Source of the DNA: Bacteroidales bacterium UBA1628
Lineage (GTDB): Bacteria > Bacteroidota > Bacteroidia > Bacteroidales > UBA932
Direction of reading: 5' to 3'
DNA: 17,311 nucleotides
Assembly (NCBI GenBank): GCA_002321335.1
Contig: DCMG01000080.1
Coordinates: 1-17,311 of the forward strand
Below the pieces are notes generated by a model. That model ran no database searches, was not told the DNA's origin, and saw nothing but the letters and a program-made list of their open reading frames with translations. This document shows, in pieces, positions 7,940 to 15,364 of the stretch. Position numbers and translations under genes: made by a program. Every line of letters begins with the position of its first letter. The stretch's first letter is position 1.

Positions 7940-8139
7940 TGTACTTTGCTTTAATTGTCTGGCAGGCTCTGATGGTGGTAAGCATCTTCGGTGCTGCTGT
8001 CCGGCTTCCGGACTGGTGATACCACTTCGTCTGTCCGTGTCGTGCTTGCAAAGTAAGGCAGAGCCAATGGGAATACATACCATTCGCACCACTGGTGGTG
8101 GTTCAGTGGTGCGGATATGATATATTCAAGAAATTGTTG
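7940..8139. other. structured leader/intergenic region before the DUF3853 operon
   Basis: There is no convincing gene in these 200 bp. They contain a 6-bp perfect stem with 3-base loop (GTCCGG ctt CCGGAC, 7999-8013) and a stronger 10-bp stem (8085-8113). A TTACTTTG at about 8052-8059 on the minus strand is one mismatch from the Bacteroidetes -7 consensus and would give a leader of about 110 nt containing the smaller hairpin. Confidence 0.35.
8085..8113. repeat. perfect 10-bp inverted repeat (hairpin)
   Basis: CGCACCACTG (8085-8094) pairs perfectly with CAGTGGTGCG (8104-8113) across a 9-base loop. It lies 27 bp beyond the stop of the 319-aa gene. No T-run follows on the minus strand, so it is not a classical terminator. 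It could be an operator, an RNA stabiliser or a replication-related site. Confidence 0.6.
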
Positions 8140-9099
8140 TTATTCAGCGAAATGGTTCTTGCCGAAGCGGATACGGTCTTCTATGTATTCTTCCTTACGG
8201 AGCTGTTGGGGGACTTTCGAGAGGACTTCCGCCGTGAGTGGTTTTCCTTTGTCGGAGGTTAGCAGGCAGTCAATGCGTTTCCAGTCGGTCTTGTTCATCG
8301 GGAGGAACATCAAATTATCATAGCAATAGAGGACGAAGGCTCTGTTTGAGCAGAGGAGACGGCCTTTGTCATTGATCTTGCCATCCTTTGTGGCTTGGCG
8401 CAGTTCTCCAATGGTGGTCAATGGTGCGATTCTTTGGGTGGAGGCGGTCGCGCCGAGGTGGAATCTGGCGAGATCGGTTGTCCAGTTCATCGAGACGGAA
8501 AGGGATTCCGGGGTGATGTCAGAGAGAAGCGTCACGCCACATTGTTTTTGATAGTCGAAGATGGTTGTGGAATAGCCGTTCTCGTAGAGACTGCCTTGAA
8601 TCATATTGCCGAGTCTGTCAATGGCTGTTCCTATGCGTGTGATGTCGTGGAAGCAAGGCTTGTTCCACTTGTGGTTGTAAGTGCCGAGGTTGGAGGCGTA
8701 ACCTACGGTTTCGAGGAGTTTGACGGCCTGTCGCATCGAGCGGACTATGCAGGAGAAAAACTCATTGACGAGTCTGGAGTTCGCATCCGGGTGGGCATTG
8801 TGGAAGTAGGATGCAGTAACTCTGAGGTCCATCAGCAGACGACAGATGTAGCGTCTGATGCGGTGGGGATTGGAGTCGCATCGGTATAAAGCTGTGTAGA
8901 TTTCCTCCCGGAGGTCGTCCCAGTCGTTGTAGTCGGATATGCCCGCGTCGGTTTCGTATGTGACGATGTATCTTTTGGCTTCTTGCAGGGTAACTGATGT
9001 AGAGTCAAGCGATAGGTTGCCGTTTGCGACCGCCATACATCGGAGCAGGGAGAGGGTACGCTCTCCCGCGAACGTTTGTATGAAGTCGTCCACGTGCAT
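8140..9099 (-). CDS. hypothetical protein of mobile element
   Basis: I do not recognise a domain in this 319-aa protein. It is predicted soluble and mostly helical, with an arginine-rich stretch early (PHRIRRYICRLLMDLR), a central HKWNKPCFHDITRIGTAIDRL segment, and a basic C-terminus (KEEYIEDRIRFGKNHF). The frame extends to a TTG at 9141, but that TTG is the last three bases of a TATCTTTG promoter-like box; the ATG at 9099 (MHVDDF) is therefore the likelier start. It sits upstream of the DUF3853-HTH-primase cluster on the same strand and beside the CGAGTAA repeat array, so it is a candidate for the protein that binds those repeats. That link is positional only. Confidence 0.75.
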   Translation of the reverse strand: MHVDDFIQTFAGERTLSLLRCMAVANGNLSLDSTSVTLQEAKRYIVTYETDAGISDYNDWDDLREEIYTALYRCDSNPHRIRRYICRLLMDLRVTASYFHNAHPDANSRLVNEFFSCIVRSMRQAVKLLETVGYASNLGTYNHKWNKPCFHDITRIGTAIDRLGNMIQGSLYENGYSTTIFDYQKQCGVTLLSDITPESLSVSMNWTTDLARFHLGATASTQRIAPLTTIGELRQATKDGKINDKGRLLCSNRAFVLYCYDNLMFLPMNKTDWKRIDCLLTSDKGKPLTAEVLSKVPQQLRKEEYIEDRIRFGKNHFAE

Positions 9100-9138
9100 A
9101 GTAAAAACCGTATCTCTTGGGGAATTATGTGTTTTATC

Positions 9139-9146
9139 CAAAGATA
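9139..9146 (-). promoter_or_regulatory. -7 box upstream of the 319-aa gene
   Basis: TATCTTTG on the minus strand matches TAnnTTTG and ends 39 bp before the ATG at 9099. It overlaps the alternative TTG start, arguing against that start. No good -33 element is visible at the expected distance. Confidence 0.45.
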
Positions 9147-9206
9147 CGGTTTTATATTCTGCTTGAGCGTATGAAACGATAAAAAGTTATCAACAATTGT
9201 TTACGC

Positions 9207-9333
9207 CGAGTAAAATCACGAGTAACGGCGAGTAAATTTCGAGTAATTCTAATAAGTAAAAACGGCCTCTGAAAGCATTCAAAGAGCCGTTTCCAATAAA
9301 ATCGAGTAAGTAAACTTCAAAAAAGACGAGTAA
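9207..9333. repeat. CGAGTAA repeat array, helically spaced
   Basis: Six exact CGAGTAA copies, all in the same orientation, begin at 9207, 9219, 9229, 9240, 9303 and 9327. The first four are 12, 10 and 11 bp apart, about one turn of B-DNA, so they face the same side of the helix. Degenerate AAGTAA copies follow at 9254 and 9308. The array flanks the hairpin at 9260-9292. Such phased short repeats are typical of replication-initiator iterons, regulator arrays or recombinase arm sites. Confidence 0.65.
9260..9292 (-). terminator. hairpin terminator after the AlbA_2-like gene
   Basis: AAACGG(c)CTCT pairs with AGAGCCGTTT (10 bp with one bulged C, 12-base loop). On the minus strand the stem runs directly into TTTTTACTTATT. 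It lies 53 bp beyond the restored stop (9345) of the ATP-binding regulator gene and before the next gene on the same strand. Confidence 0.6.
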
Positions 9334-9344
9334 ATTTCACGTGC

Positions 9345-10997
9345 TTACTTTTTGAGTGACCACCCTTTGTTGTCATTCAGGAAAATCAGTTGTCTTCTTT
9401 TCAGTTTTGCAAGAAGATTCCCAATCTTGTAGATTTTGTTCTGCAAGTCTTGATCTGCGGGAAGATAATCGAGGACAAGTTCATTTATCTTACTGCGAGA
9501 CAAGGATTTGTGCTCGCCCAAAGCTTTAATATCAAATCGCAGCAGAATTCATCACTGAACCCTTTTCGTTTTGAATACTCTATCTCTTTGCCTGTTGATT
9601 GCGCCAATGACTTGGAGATAATCAGATTAGGTTTTCTTCCTTCAATAAGATTCGCCTTTCTCAACGCTTTTATCGCAGTGTCTGAAAGCGGTTTATGCTT
9701 CTGCACACGATCGAGAAGCACTGCCGTAGAAAGGTCTATGCTGGCATCCTGAATAAGCCGAACACTGTAATCAATGTCTATCACATTCCCTGGCACAGTA
9801 AGCTTCACGCCACTATCTTCAGTCTGGTCATAATCAGGCATAGGAAGATACCTGTCTTTTTGCCGGACAAACATTGTATGTATTCCATAACCTTGAGAGT
9901 CAATCATCTTGATATTGACCATAGCTTGAACCAAAAATGGATTCCTGTACTTCTTCGGTGTTTTGATTCCCTCGATATAGTCTTCATATTTACCCTCAAA
10001 GAAGTCTCCTGCATTCCAGAACTCCAGACAATCTTCTTTCTCCGTTACTATGATGCGGCAATTCGACTGATAGCGCTGATGGGCAATACAATTATGCAGA
10101 GCCTCTAAGATAATCTTTTCATCATATTTCCATACTTCGGTGGGAATCAATGTGTTGTTCGGATATATCTTAAATCTGTAATTGCGGATCTTTGCCAAGA
10201 CCTTACTTGTAGATATCAAGAATGGAACAGAAAATACCTCCGCAGCCGACTCTGTCGCTGTTTGAAGTTTCCAGTCAATCTGTGCGATATGCCCCAAAAG
10301 ATGAGCTGCTTCTTCCTTTCCTAACAGAAGCAGGGCTGTCCTCGTTACTCCACCACCTATCGTAAGTTTTGCTTTGTCAAGAAATACAGCGTCATTCCAA
10401 CTGGTTATCTCAGAGGACAACTTTGGATAGCGTTCCAGAAATCCTTTTCGGGCAACCGCTATTGCCTCAGGATCCAAGTCTTCAATAGTCGCCTCATCAA
10501 CAATCACCTTACTCCAGTCGGTCTTTGAGTTATAGATTTCACGTATCCAGTCCGTGTATGGGCGCAATGATGTTTTGGATTCGTTAATCCTGACAAAAGG
10601 TTCATTGTGGAACATTGTCGGTTCTCCTTCCGCAGCCGGAATCTTTACAACGACAACGCGAATCATATCACGATACTTGAATTCTCCTATCTCAAAACGA
10701 ATTTTCGGTGTCACTCCCAATCGAAGAAACAACTCCAGAGATTGCCCTGTCTTTAGATTTGTGTGTTCAGGGTCGAAAGTTGTCCCTTTGACCGCCAAGG
10801 TGTCATTGTCAACGCCAAAGAACAAGTATCCAAAATCGACGTGATCCAAGCAAGCCCCATTGGATAATGCTGAAATATATTCACCAAGGAATTTTGCTTC
10901 AAGATGGTTGCTTTTAAACTCAATGAACCTGTTTTTCTCTTTTATAGCGTTGGATGAAAGAGTCGAGCAGTTTTGTATAGAAGATATTATCGAACAT
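9345..10997 (-). pseudogene. AlbA_2/Schlafen-like ATP-binding regulator, doubly frameshifted
   Basis: Without breaks this would be a protein of about 550 aa of the AlbA_2 DNA-binding/ATP-binding helix-turn-helix type. The start is an ATG at 10997 (MFDNIFYTKLL). Near 10932-10936 an extra A in an A-run shifts the frame, after which the AlbA_2 domain continues (NRFIEFKSNHLEAKFLGEYI, then FGYLFFGVDNDT). The middle frame carries the ATP-binding GHKL-like part (ALHNCIAHQRYQSN, NAGDFFEGKYEDY). Near 9525-9527 a missing A shifts it back: DLILK should continue ALGEHKSLSRSKINELVL in the first frame, running through a wHTH tail to TAA at 9345-9347. The uninterrupted middle frame alone (9485-10849) would use a TTG start and lack both ends. 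The shifts could be decay, phase variation or sequencing error. Confidence 0.8.
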
Positions 10998-11012
10998 ATC
11001 GTGTCGTTTTTG

Positions 11013-11020
11013 CAAAGTTA
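11013..11020 (-). promoter_or_regulatory. -7 box upstream of the AlbA_2-like gene
   Basis: TAACTTTG on the minus strand matches TAnnTTTG, 15 bp before the ATG at 10997, implying a very short leader. It supports the upstream ATG rather than the internal TTG as the gene start. No -33 box is seen at the right distance. Confidence 0.4.
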
Positions 11021-11065
11021 TTGAAAATTCACAAACATTCACGCATCACATTCCCCAAGCGTCGT

Positions 11066-11080
11066 CGATGAGTGTCATCG
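11066..11080. repeat. small dyad in the divergent intergenic region
   Basis: CGATGA gtg TCATCG is a perfect 6-bp inverted repeat with a 3-base centre, lying between the divergently transcribed AlbA_2-like and merR genes. It is operator-sized, but no regulator can be assigned. Confidence 0.3.
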
Positions 11081-11112
11081 CATTGACTTTGGCGAAAAAA
11101 AATCAATATTTT

Positions 11113-11146
11113 CTTGACTCGTACCCTACGTCACGATATATATTTG
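11113..11146 (+). promoter_or_regulatory. merR promoter with dyad in the spacer
   Basis: CTTG (11113-11116) and TATATTTG (11139-11146) form a Bacteroidetes -33/-7 pair with 22 bp between. The spacer holds a CGTA-ccc-TACG dyad (11120-11130). An operator inside a long spacer is the hallmark of MerR-family regulation, so autoregulation of the downstream gene is likely. The predicted transcription start is about 20 nt before the ATG. Confidence 0.6.
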
Positions 11147-11175
11147 CAGACAAATAACAAAAGTGCACAGTTGTT

Positions 11176-12000
11176 ATGAGTGAAATCAAGTTAAAAATCG
11201 GGGAGTTTTCCCGCCTGAGCAAGGTTACGGTGCGTGCGTTGCGGCATTACGAACAGATTGGACTTCTGGTTCCCGAAATCGTGGATCGGTGGACAGGGTA
11301 TCGCTACTACACAGTGGGGCAGTTCCAGAAAATCCAGAACATCTGCACCCTGAAGACCATTGGCTACTCTCTTGAAGAGATCCGGGACATGATGGAAGAC
11401 GAAAGTCATTTCCCGTCAGTCGAATCTCTTGAGGAGAAGATAGTCCGGTGTGAGCAGGAGTTGGAGGTTCTCAAGGAACGCCACCGATTGCTCAAGGCGT
11501 TTGTCGCTTCCCACAAAAAGAATCACAAAATGGAAAAATTGCATTTTGAATCATTGCCCGCAATCATCGTTGCGAGTCACAGAGCCGTCATCCCTTCTTA
11601 TGCTGAGCTTGGCGACCTGTGCTGTGAAGTCATCGGACCAGAAATGGCCCGTCTTGGATGCGAATGTATTGAACCAGGCTACTGCTACACCATTGAACAT
11701 GGCGGATACAAGCCGCAGGACATCGACATTGAATATTGTGAACAGGTAAAGGAAAAGGGGACGGATTCCGCCATCATCAAGTTCAAGGAAATCCCCGCCG
11801 TTCCGATGGCGGCCTGCATGAAGGTGTTCGGTCCCTACGAGAACCTCCGCCAGAGTCAAATCGACCTGTTTGCCCTGCTGGAAAAGGAAGGCTACAAGGT
11901 CACAGGACATCCGCGAGCCAACTACATTGACGGAATATGGAACCAAGAGGACGCCAATAAGTGGCTCACCATCATCCAGGTGCCAGTAGAAATCGCATGA
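11176..12000 (+). CDS. MerR family regulator with GyrI-like effector domain
   Basis: This is a 274-aa transcription factor. Residues about 6-75 form the MerR winged HTH (LKIGEFSRLSKVTVRALRHY, GYRYYTVGQFQKIQNI). Residues about 85-118 form the dimerisation coiled coil (LEEKIVRCEQELEVLKERHR). Residues about 120-272 form a GyrI-like/multidrug-binding domain (beginning KMEKLHFESLPAIIVASHRA, ending WLTIIQVPVEIA). This is the BmrR/TipA-like architecture, in which a drug ligand switches the regulator to activate an adjacent efflux gene. The MFS gene that follows on the same strand is the obvious target, though it is now interrupted. Removing the MITE between them leaves only about 28 bp, consistent with an original operon. 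Confidence 0.93.
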   Translation: MSEIKLKIGEFSRLSKVTVRALRHYEQIGLLVPEIVDRWTGYRYYTVGQFQKIQNICTLKTIGYSLEEIRDMMEDESHFPSVESLEEKIVRCEQELEVLKERHRLLKAFVASHKKNHKMEKLHFESLPAIIVASHRAVIPSYAELGDLCCEVIGPEMARLGCECIEPGYCYTIEHGGYKPQDIDIEYCEQVKEKGTDSAIIKFKEIPAVPMAACMKVFGPYENLRQSQIDLFALLEKEGYKVTGHPRANYIDGIWNQEDANKWLTIIQVPVEIA

Positions 12001-12005
12001 CTTTA

Positions 12006-12168
12006 GAAGCTGTTTTGAAATAGTTCCCGAAATTTATTATGTGGGATTTCCGAGATAGTTTCGGTTTTGGAAGAGGGAGCATAGCGGTGGCTACGTGACC
12101 GATGACAAAGATGAAAATAGCAGGAAAGGCCACGTAAGAAACAAGATGAATTATTTCAAAACAGCTTC
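12006..12168. mobile_element. MITE-like element, 163 bp with 17-bp inverted ends
   Basis: GAAGCTGTTTTGAAATA at 12006-12022 is repeated exactly, inverted, at 12152-12168. Both ends are flanked by TTA (12003-12005 and 12169-12171), a plausible 3-bp target duplication. The interior has no reading frame of transposase length, so this is a non-autonomous element. The end sequence and a TNA-type duplication suggest mobilisation by an IS5-family (IS427/IS1031-like) transposase; that is inference. It separates merR from the MFS gene. Confidence 0.7.
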
Positions 12169-12193
12169 TTACTCTTCAAATTAGGATTCAGTG

Positions 12194-13405
12194 ATGAAAT
12201 ATGCTATCCCTTTCTTTCTTAGTCAGGCCATTACCCTTTTAGGTTCGCAGATAGTGGCATTCGCGATTGTTTGATACATTACCTTGGAGACTTCATCTGG
12301 CTTCTGGGTGGCGATGTTCTCAATATGCTCGTTCGTCCCGCAGTTCTTCATGTCCTTTGTGGGCGGTGTCTGGGCGGACCGTCATTCAAAGAAAACGCTG
12401 ATCATTGGGGCAGATGCCCTGATCGCGCTGCTTACCCTTGGAATGGTACTGCTTCTTCCAAAGTTCAACGATGGCATTTCGCTTCGGGTGGCTCTGCTGG
12501 TGCTGGTATCACTCAGGTCCATTGCGACGGGTGTCCAGATTCCGGCCGTGAACTCCGCCATCCCACAGATTGTCAGTGAAGACCTGCTCATGAAGGCTAA
12601 CGGCATCAACTCAACCATGCAGTCCGTTGCCAACTTTGCCGCTCCGGCCGCAGCCGGGGCAGTGATGAGTGTCATGAGCCTCCGCGCCTCCATGCTGATC
12701 GATGTGGCGACCGCGGTTGCAGGCATCGCCATCCTCTCCTTCATATTCATTCCGCATCAACTTTCCAGTGGAAACACCACCGCATCGGACTTCAAGGCTG
12801 ATGTCAGGGACGGGATACGCTATTCCATTAAGAATAGATCCATAGGAGGCATCCTGCTGCTGTACGGGCTGTTAATTTTCCTGTCCATTCCTGCCGGATA
12901 CCTGGCAAACCTGTTCGTAAGCCGTTACTTTGGAAGCACATACACGAATCTTATGTGGGTTGAAATTGTCGGCTTCGGCGGAATGCTTGCCGGTGGTTTG
13001 CTGATGAGCACCTGGGGAGGTTTCAAAAACCGTTTCCGGACGATGGCCGCCGCCTTGGCTTTATTCGGCATATTCAGCATTCTTATGGGTCTGTCGCATA
13101 ATTTCGTCCTGCATCTGGCATTCATGCTGTGCTACGGCGTTCCTCTGACCGCATCCCAGACCGCCACGACTACCTTCCTGCAGGAAAATGTGACGGAGAA
13201 TATGCAGGGACGTATTTTCGGACTCCTGAATTCAATGTACTCCGGCTTCCTTCCAGTAGGTATGGCTCTGTTCGGTCCTCTTGCGGACCACGTGTCGCTC
13301 CGTCTGCTTATGGTGGTGAGCAGTGTCCTTCTCATTGCGCTGTCGCTGCCGTTGTTGCCAAAGGCTGGCTCAAGGCGTGCCGTGTCATGGAAGGATAATG
13401 CGTGA
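12194..13405 (+). pseudogene. MFS efflux transporter, nonsense codon at position 27
   Basis: From the ATG at 12194 the frame reads KYAIPFFLSQAITLLGSQIV and then FAIV, stops at TGA (12272-12274), and continues uninterrupted for 376 codons as a major facilitator transporter: YITLETSSGFWVAMFSICSF, then FVGGVWADRHSKK (the loop 2-3 motif of MFS proteins), about 12 hydrophobic segments, and a TGA stop at 13403. The full length of 403 codons fits a drug-efflux MFS protein. Homologues usually have Trp at the stop position (LVWY), so a single TGG-to-TGA change explains it. The only initiation after the stop is a TTG at 12284, which would delete the first membrane helix. The gene is probably inactive unless read through. 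Confidence 0.85.
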
Positions 13406-13481
13406 TTCCAATAACTTCTGCGGATAACTCATCAGGATGGCATAGACTATTGTTTTTAATCCGCAAAACTGATGTTTTTCG

Positions 13482-13519
13482 ATGGCCCAAAGCGATAGGG
13501 TGGAACTTTGGGCCATTTT
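13482..13519 (+). terminator. rho-independent terminator after the MFS gene
   Basis: ATGGCCCAAAG (13482-13492) pairs perfectly with CTTTGGGCCAT (13506-13516), an 11-bp stem with a 13-base loop, followed on the plus strand by TTT. It lies 76 bp after the MFS stop. Confidence 0.6.
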
Positions 13520-13541
13520 ACGTGCCTGAATAAATCTTCTT

Positions 13542-13570
13542 CGGGTGCAAAATGACAATTTTTGCACCCG
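13542..13570. repeat. perfect 11-bp hairpin
   Basis: CGGGTGCAAAA (13542-13552) pairs with TTTTGCACCCG (13560-13570) across the 7-base loop TGACAAT. No T-run follows on the plus strand. A related TTTGCACCCC block recurs near 13612-13621, so this may be part of a repeated intergenic element. Confidence 0.55.
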
Positions 13571-13659
13571 CCACCAGCGATAATCAGCACTTCGGGGGCG
13601 TAATATGTAGGTTTGCACCCCAGAGGCATATAATGACAGAATTTCAAACAAGGCGGGTA

Positions 13660-13692
13660 TTGGCATGAATTGGAAAATAATCATTATCTTTG
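13660..13692 (+). promoter_or_regulatory. -33/-7 promoter of the AAA/PDDEXK gene
   Basis: TTG (13660-13662) and TATCTTTG (13685-13692) match the Bacteroidetes promoter with 22 bp between, the same spacing as in the merR promoter. The ATG at 13720 lies 28 bp after the -7 box. The box overlaps the alternative TTG start at 13690, excluding it. Confidence 0.6.
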
Positions 13693-13719
13693 ACGTTGGA
13701 CATTAACCGAATAGTAGTT

Positions 13720-15279
13720 ATGGAGGCGAAAAGGATAAAGTACCCGATCGGGGTACAGACGTTCAGGGACATTGTCGAGGGTGGATACCTCTACATCGAC
13801 AAGACGGGGTTCGTGCACGACTTGGACGAGAATTACAAATATGTGTTCCTCAGCAGACCACGGAGGTTCGGGAAGTCGCTGCTGTCATCCACTATTCATA
13901 GTTATTTTGAGGGGGAGAAGGAGCTGTTCAACGGGTTGAAGGCCGGGGAACTGAAGAAAGAGTGGACCTTGCACCCGGTGTTCCACTTTGACATGTCCAC
14001 GGCGAAGCACCTTGACGAGGAGCAGTTGCTTCGTACTTTAAGTTACAAACTTGAGGAATATGAAAGCACATTCGGCAAGGATAATAACCTCTCAGAAAAC
14101 GACATACATTCACGTTTTGAGAGGCTAATAAAAGTTGCTGTGGAGCAGACGGGCGAAAAGGCCGTCATAATCATCGATGAATATGACGCTCCCTTGCTGG
14201 ATGTGATGAACGACAAGGAGCGTCTTGCGCCTATGCGGCAGATAATGAGGAATTTCTACAGTCCCATCAAGAGTCTGGATTCTTACCTTAGGTTCGTGTT
14301 CATCACGGGGATCACCAAGTTCGCGCAGCTCAGCATATTCAGTGAACTGAACAATCTGATGAACATCTCGATGCTGCCGGAATATTCAGCGATCTGCGGA
14401 ATATCGAAGAGCGAGATTGACAACGGAATGCGGGAGCCTGTCCAGACTTTGGCTGACAGACTGGGCGTTTCGTTCGAGGAGGCGCGCGAGCTGCTGAAAG
14501 ACAACTACGACGGGTATCATTTCAGCGAAGAGTCCGAGGATATCTACAACCCGTTCAGCCTGATGAAGGCGCTTGCCGCCAAGAAAATAGGAAGCTATTG
14601 GTTTGAGAGCGGGACACCGACTTTCCTGATGGAGAGGATGCGGGAGGAACGGATGGACGAGACGCAGCTTGACAGGATGAGTGAGATCTCGGAAAGTGAT
14701 TTTGACATTTCTCCGGAAGTCACCGACAGCGTCCTGCCGTTGCTCTATCAAGCTGGTTATCTGACCATTAAAAGTTATGATCAAGAAGACGGATCATACA
14801 CTCTTGGCTACCCGAACAAGGAAGTGAGGGAAGGATTCCTGAAAGGTCTTCTTGCAAATTACAAGAGTGCGGAAGGGATGAGTGCCTCATTCGTGCTCCA
14901 GTTCAACAAGGCATTGAAAAACAATAACATTGACGGAGCGTTGGAAAGGATGCAATCTTTCCTTGCCGGAATCCCGTACGATCTGGAGAACAAGTCCGAG
15001 AAGCATTTCCAGACGATCATCTACCTGATCTTCTCCCTGCTTGGGTACTACACTCAGGCCGAGGTGAAGTCTGCGATCGGCCGGGCGGACGCCGTGTGCC
15101 GGACCAAAGACCGGGTCTATGTCTTTGAGTTCAAGGTGGACGGATCCGCGGAGGATGCTCTCAGGCAGATTGACGAGAAGGGATACCTGATTCCGTACAA
15201 GGCTGAGGGCACGTGCATAAAGGTCGGAGTGAACATCTCCACCCAAACCCGCACAATCGACTCGTGGTTAATTGGTTAG
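13720..15279 (+). CDS. AAA-ATPase-like / PD-(D/E)XK nuclease-superfamily protein
   Basis: This 519-aa two-domain protein belongs to a family present in many paralogous copies in Bacteroidales genomes. The N-terminal AAA-ATPase-like domain opens with PIGVQTFRDIVEGGYLYIDK and has Walker A RPRRFGKSLL (46-55) and Walker B AVIIIDEYDAPLLD (148-161). The C-terminal PDDEXK_9-type domain has D457 in GRADAV, E470-F-K472 and a following Q483, a complete PD-(D/E)XK motif. All catalytic positions look intact. The ATG at 13720 is chosen because the longer frame begins at a TTG inside the -7 box. The biological role is unknown; nuclease activity and mobile or defence functions have been speculated for the family. 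The gene ends immediately before a solitary MITE-end sequence. Confidence 0.92.
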   Translation: MEAKRIKYPIGVQTFRDIVEGGYLYIDKTGFVHDLDENYKYVFLSRPRRFGKSLLSSTIHSYFEGEKELFNGLKAGELKKEWTLHPVFHFDMSTAKHLDEEQLLRTLSYKLEEYESTFGKDNNLSENDIHSRFERLIKVAVEQTGEKAVIIIDEYDAPLLDVMNDKERLAPMRQIMRNFYSPIKSLDSYLRFVFITGITKFAQLSIFSELNNLMNISMLPEYSAICGISKSEIDNGMREPVQTLADRLGVSFEEARELLKDNYDGYHFSEESEDIYNPFSLMKALAAKKIGSYWFESGTPTFLMERMREERMDETQLDRMSEISESDFDISPEVTDSVLPLLYQAGYLTIKSYDQEDGSYTLGYPNKEVREGFLKGLLANYKSAEGMSASFVLQFNKALKNNNIDGALERMQSFLAGIPYDLENKSEKHFQTIIYLIFSLLGYYTQAEVKSAIGRADAVCRTKDRVYVFEFKVDGSAEDALRQIDEKGYLIPYKAEGTCIKVGVNISTQTRTIDSWLIG

Positions 15280-15280
15280 G

Positions 15281-15292
15281 AACAGCTTCTAA
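15281..15292. repeat. solitary copy of the MITE end
   Basis: AACAGCTTCTAA is the exact inverse complement of TTAGAAGCTGTT at 12003-12014, the left end of the MITE plus its TTA flank. Only this end is present, 1 bp after the stop of the AAA/PDDEXK gene. It may be the remnant of another insertion or a recombination junction. Confidence 0.45.
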
Positions 15293-15364
15293 GATCCTGC
15301 GTGCTTGATGCTTTCTGTGCGCACATTTTTTGAAGCGAAGTGGTCTCTGAAAAACGCAAAGTAA

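Larger units (their letters stand above)
13406..13684. other. hairpin-rich intergenic region
   Basis: No convincing gene is present; the short minus-strand frames here have unlikely composition. The region holds three inverted repeats: a 7-bp pair TGCGGAT/ATCCGCA (13419-13425, 13459-13465), a terminator-like hairpin (13482-13516) and an 11-bp stem (13542-13570). It also has a partly repeated motif, AATGACAATTT near 13551 and AATGACAGAATTT near 13632, each beside a GGGTGCA or TTTGCACCCC block, suggesting a degenerate repeat element. Confidence 0.5.

Noticed and set aside
8040..8092. Extended start of the DUF3853 gene
   Set aside because: The extra 51 residues lack family similarity and cover a hairpin-bearing leader.
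5624..8889. Long plus-strand frames opposite the DUF3987, primase-like and 319-aa genes
   Set aside because: They are antisense shadows of GC-rich coding sequence: Gly/Val/Glu-rich, without recognisable domains, and the minus-strand genes explain the region.
9207..9333. CRISPR array
   Set aside because: The repeats are only 7 bp and spaced about 11 bp, far too short for CRISPR repeats and spacers.
12272..12274. TGA read as tryptophan or selenocysteine
   Set aside because: TGA ends other genes here (merR, MFS, the primase-like gene) and no selenocysteine hairpin is evident directly after it.
13385..13684. Minus-strand frames of 63 and 99 codons between the MFS and AAA/PDDEXK genes
   Set aside because: They are created by the hairpin and repeat sequences, have odd Cys/Trp-rich composition and no plausible start context.
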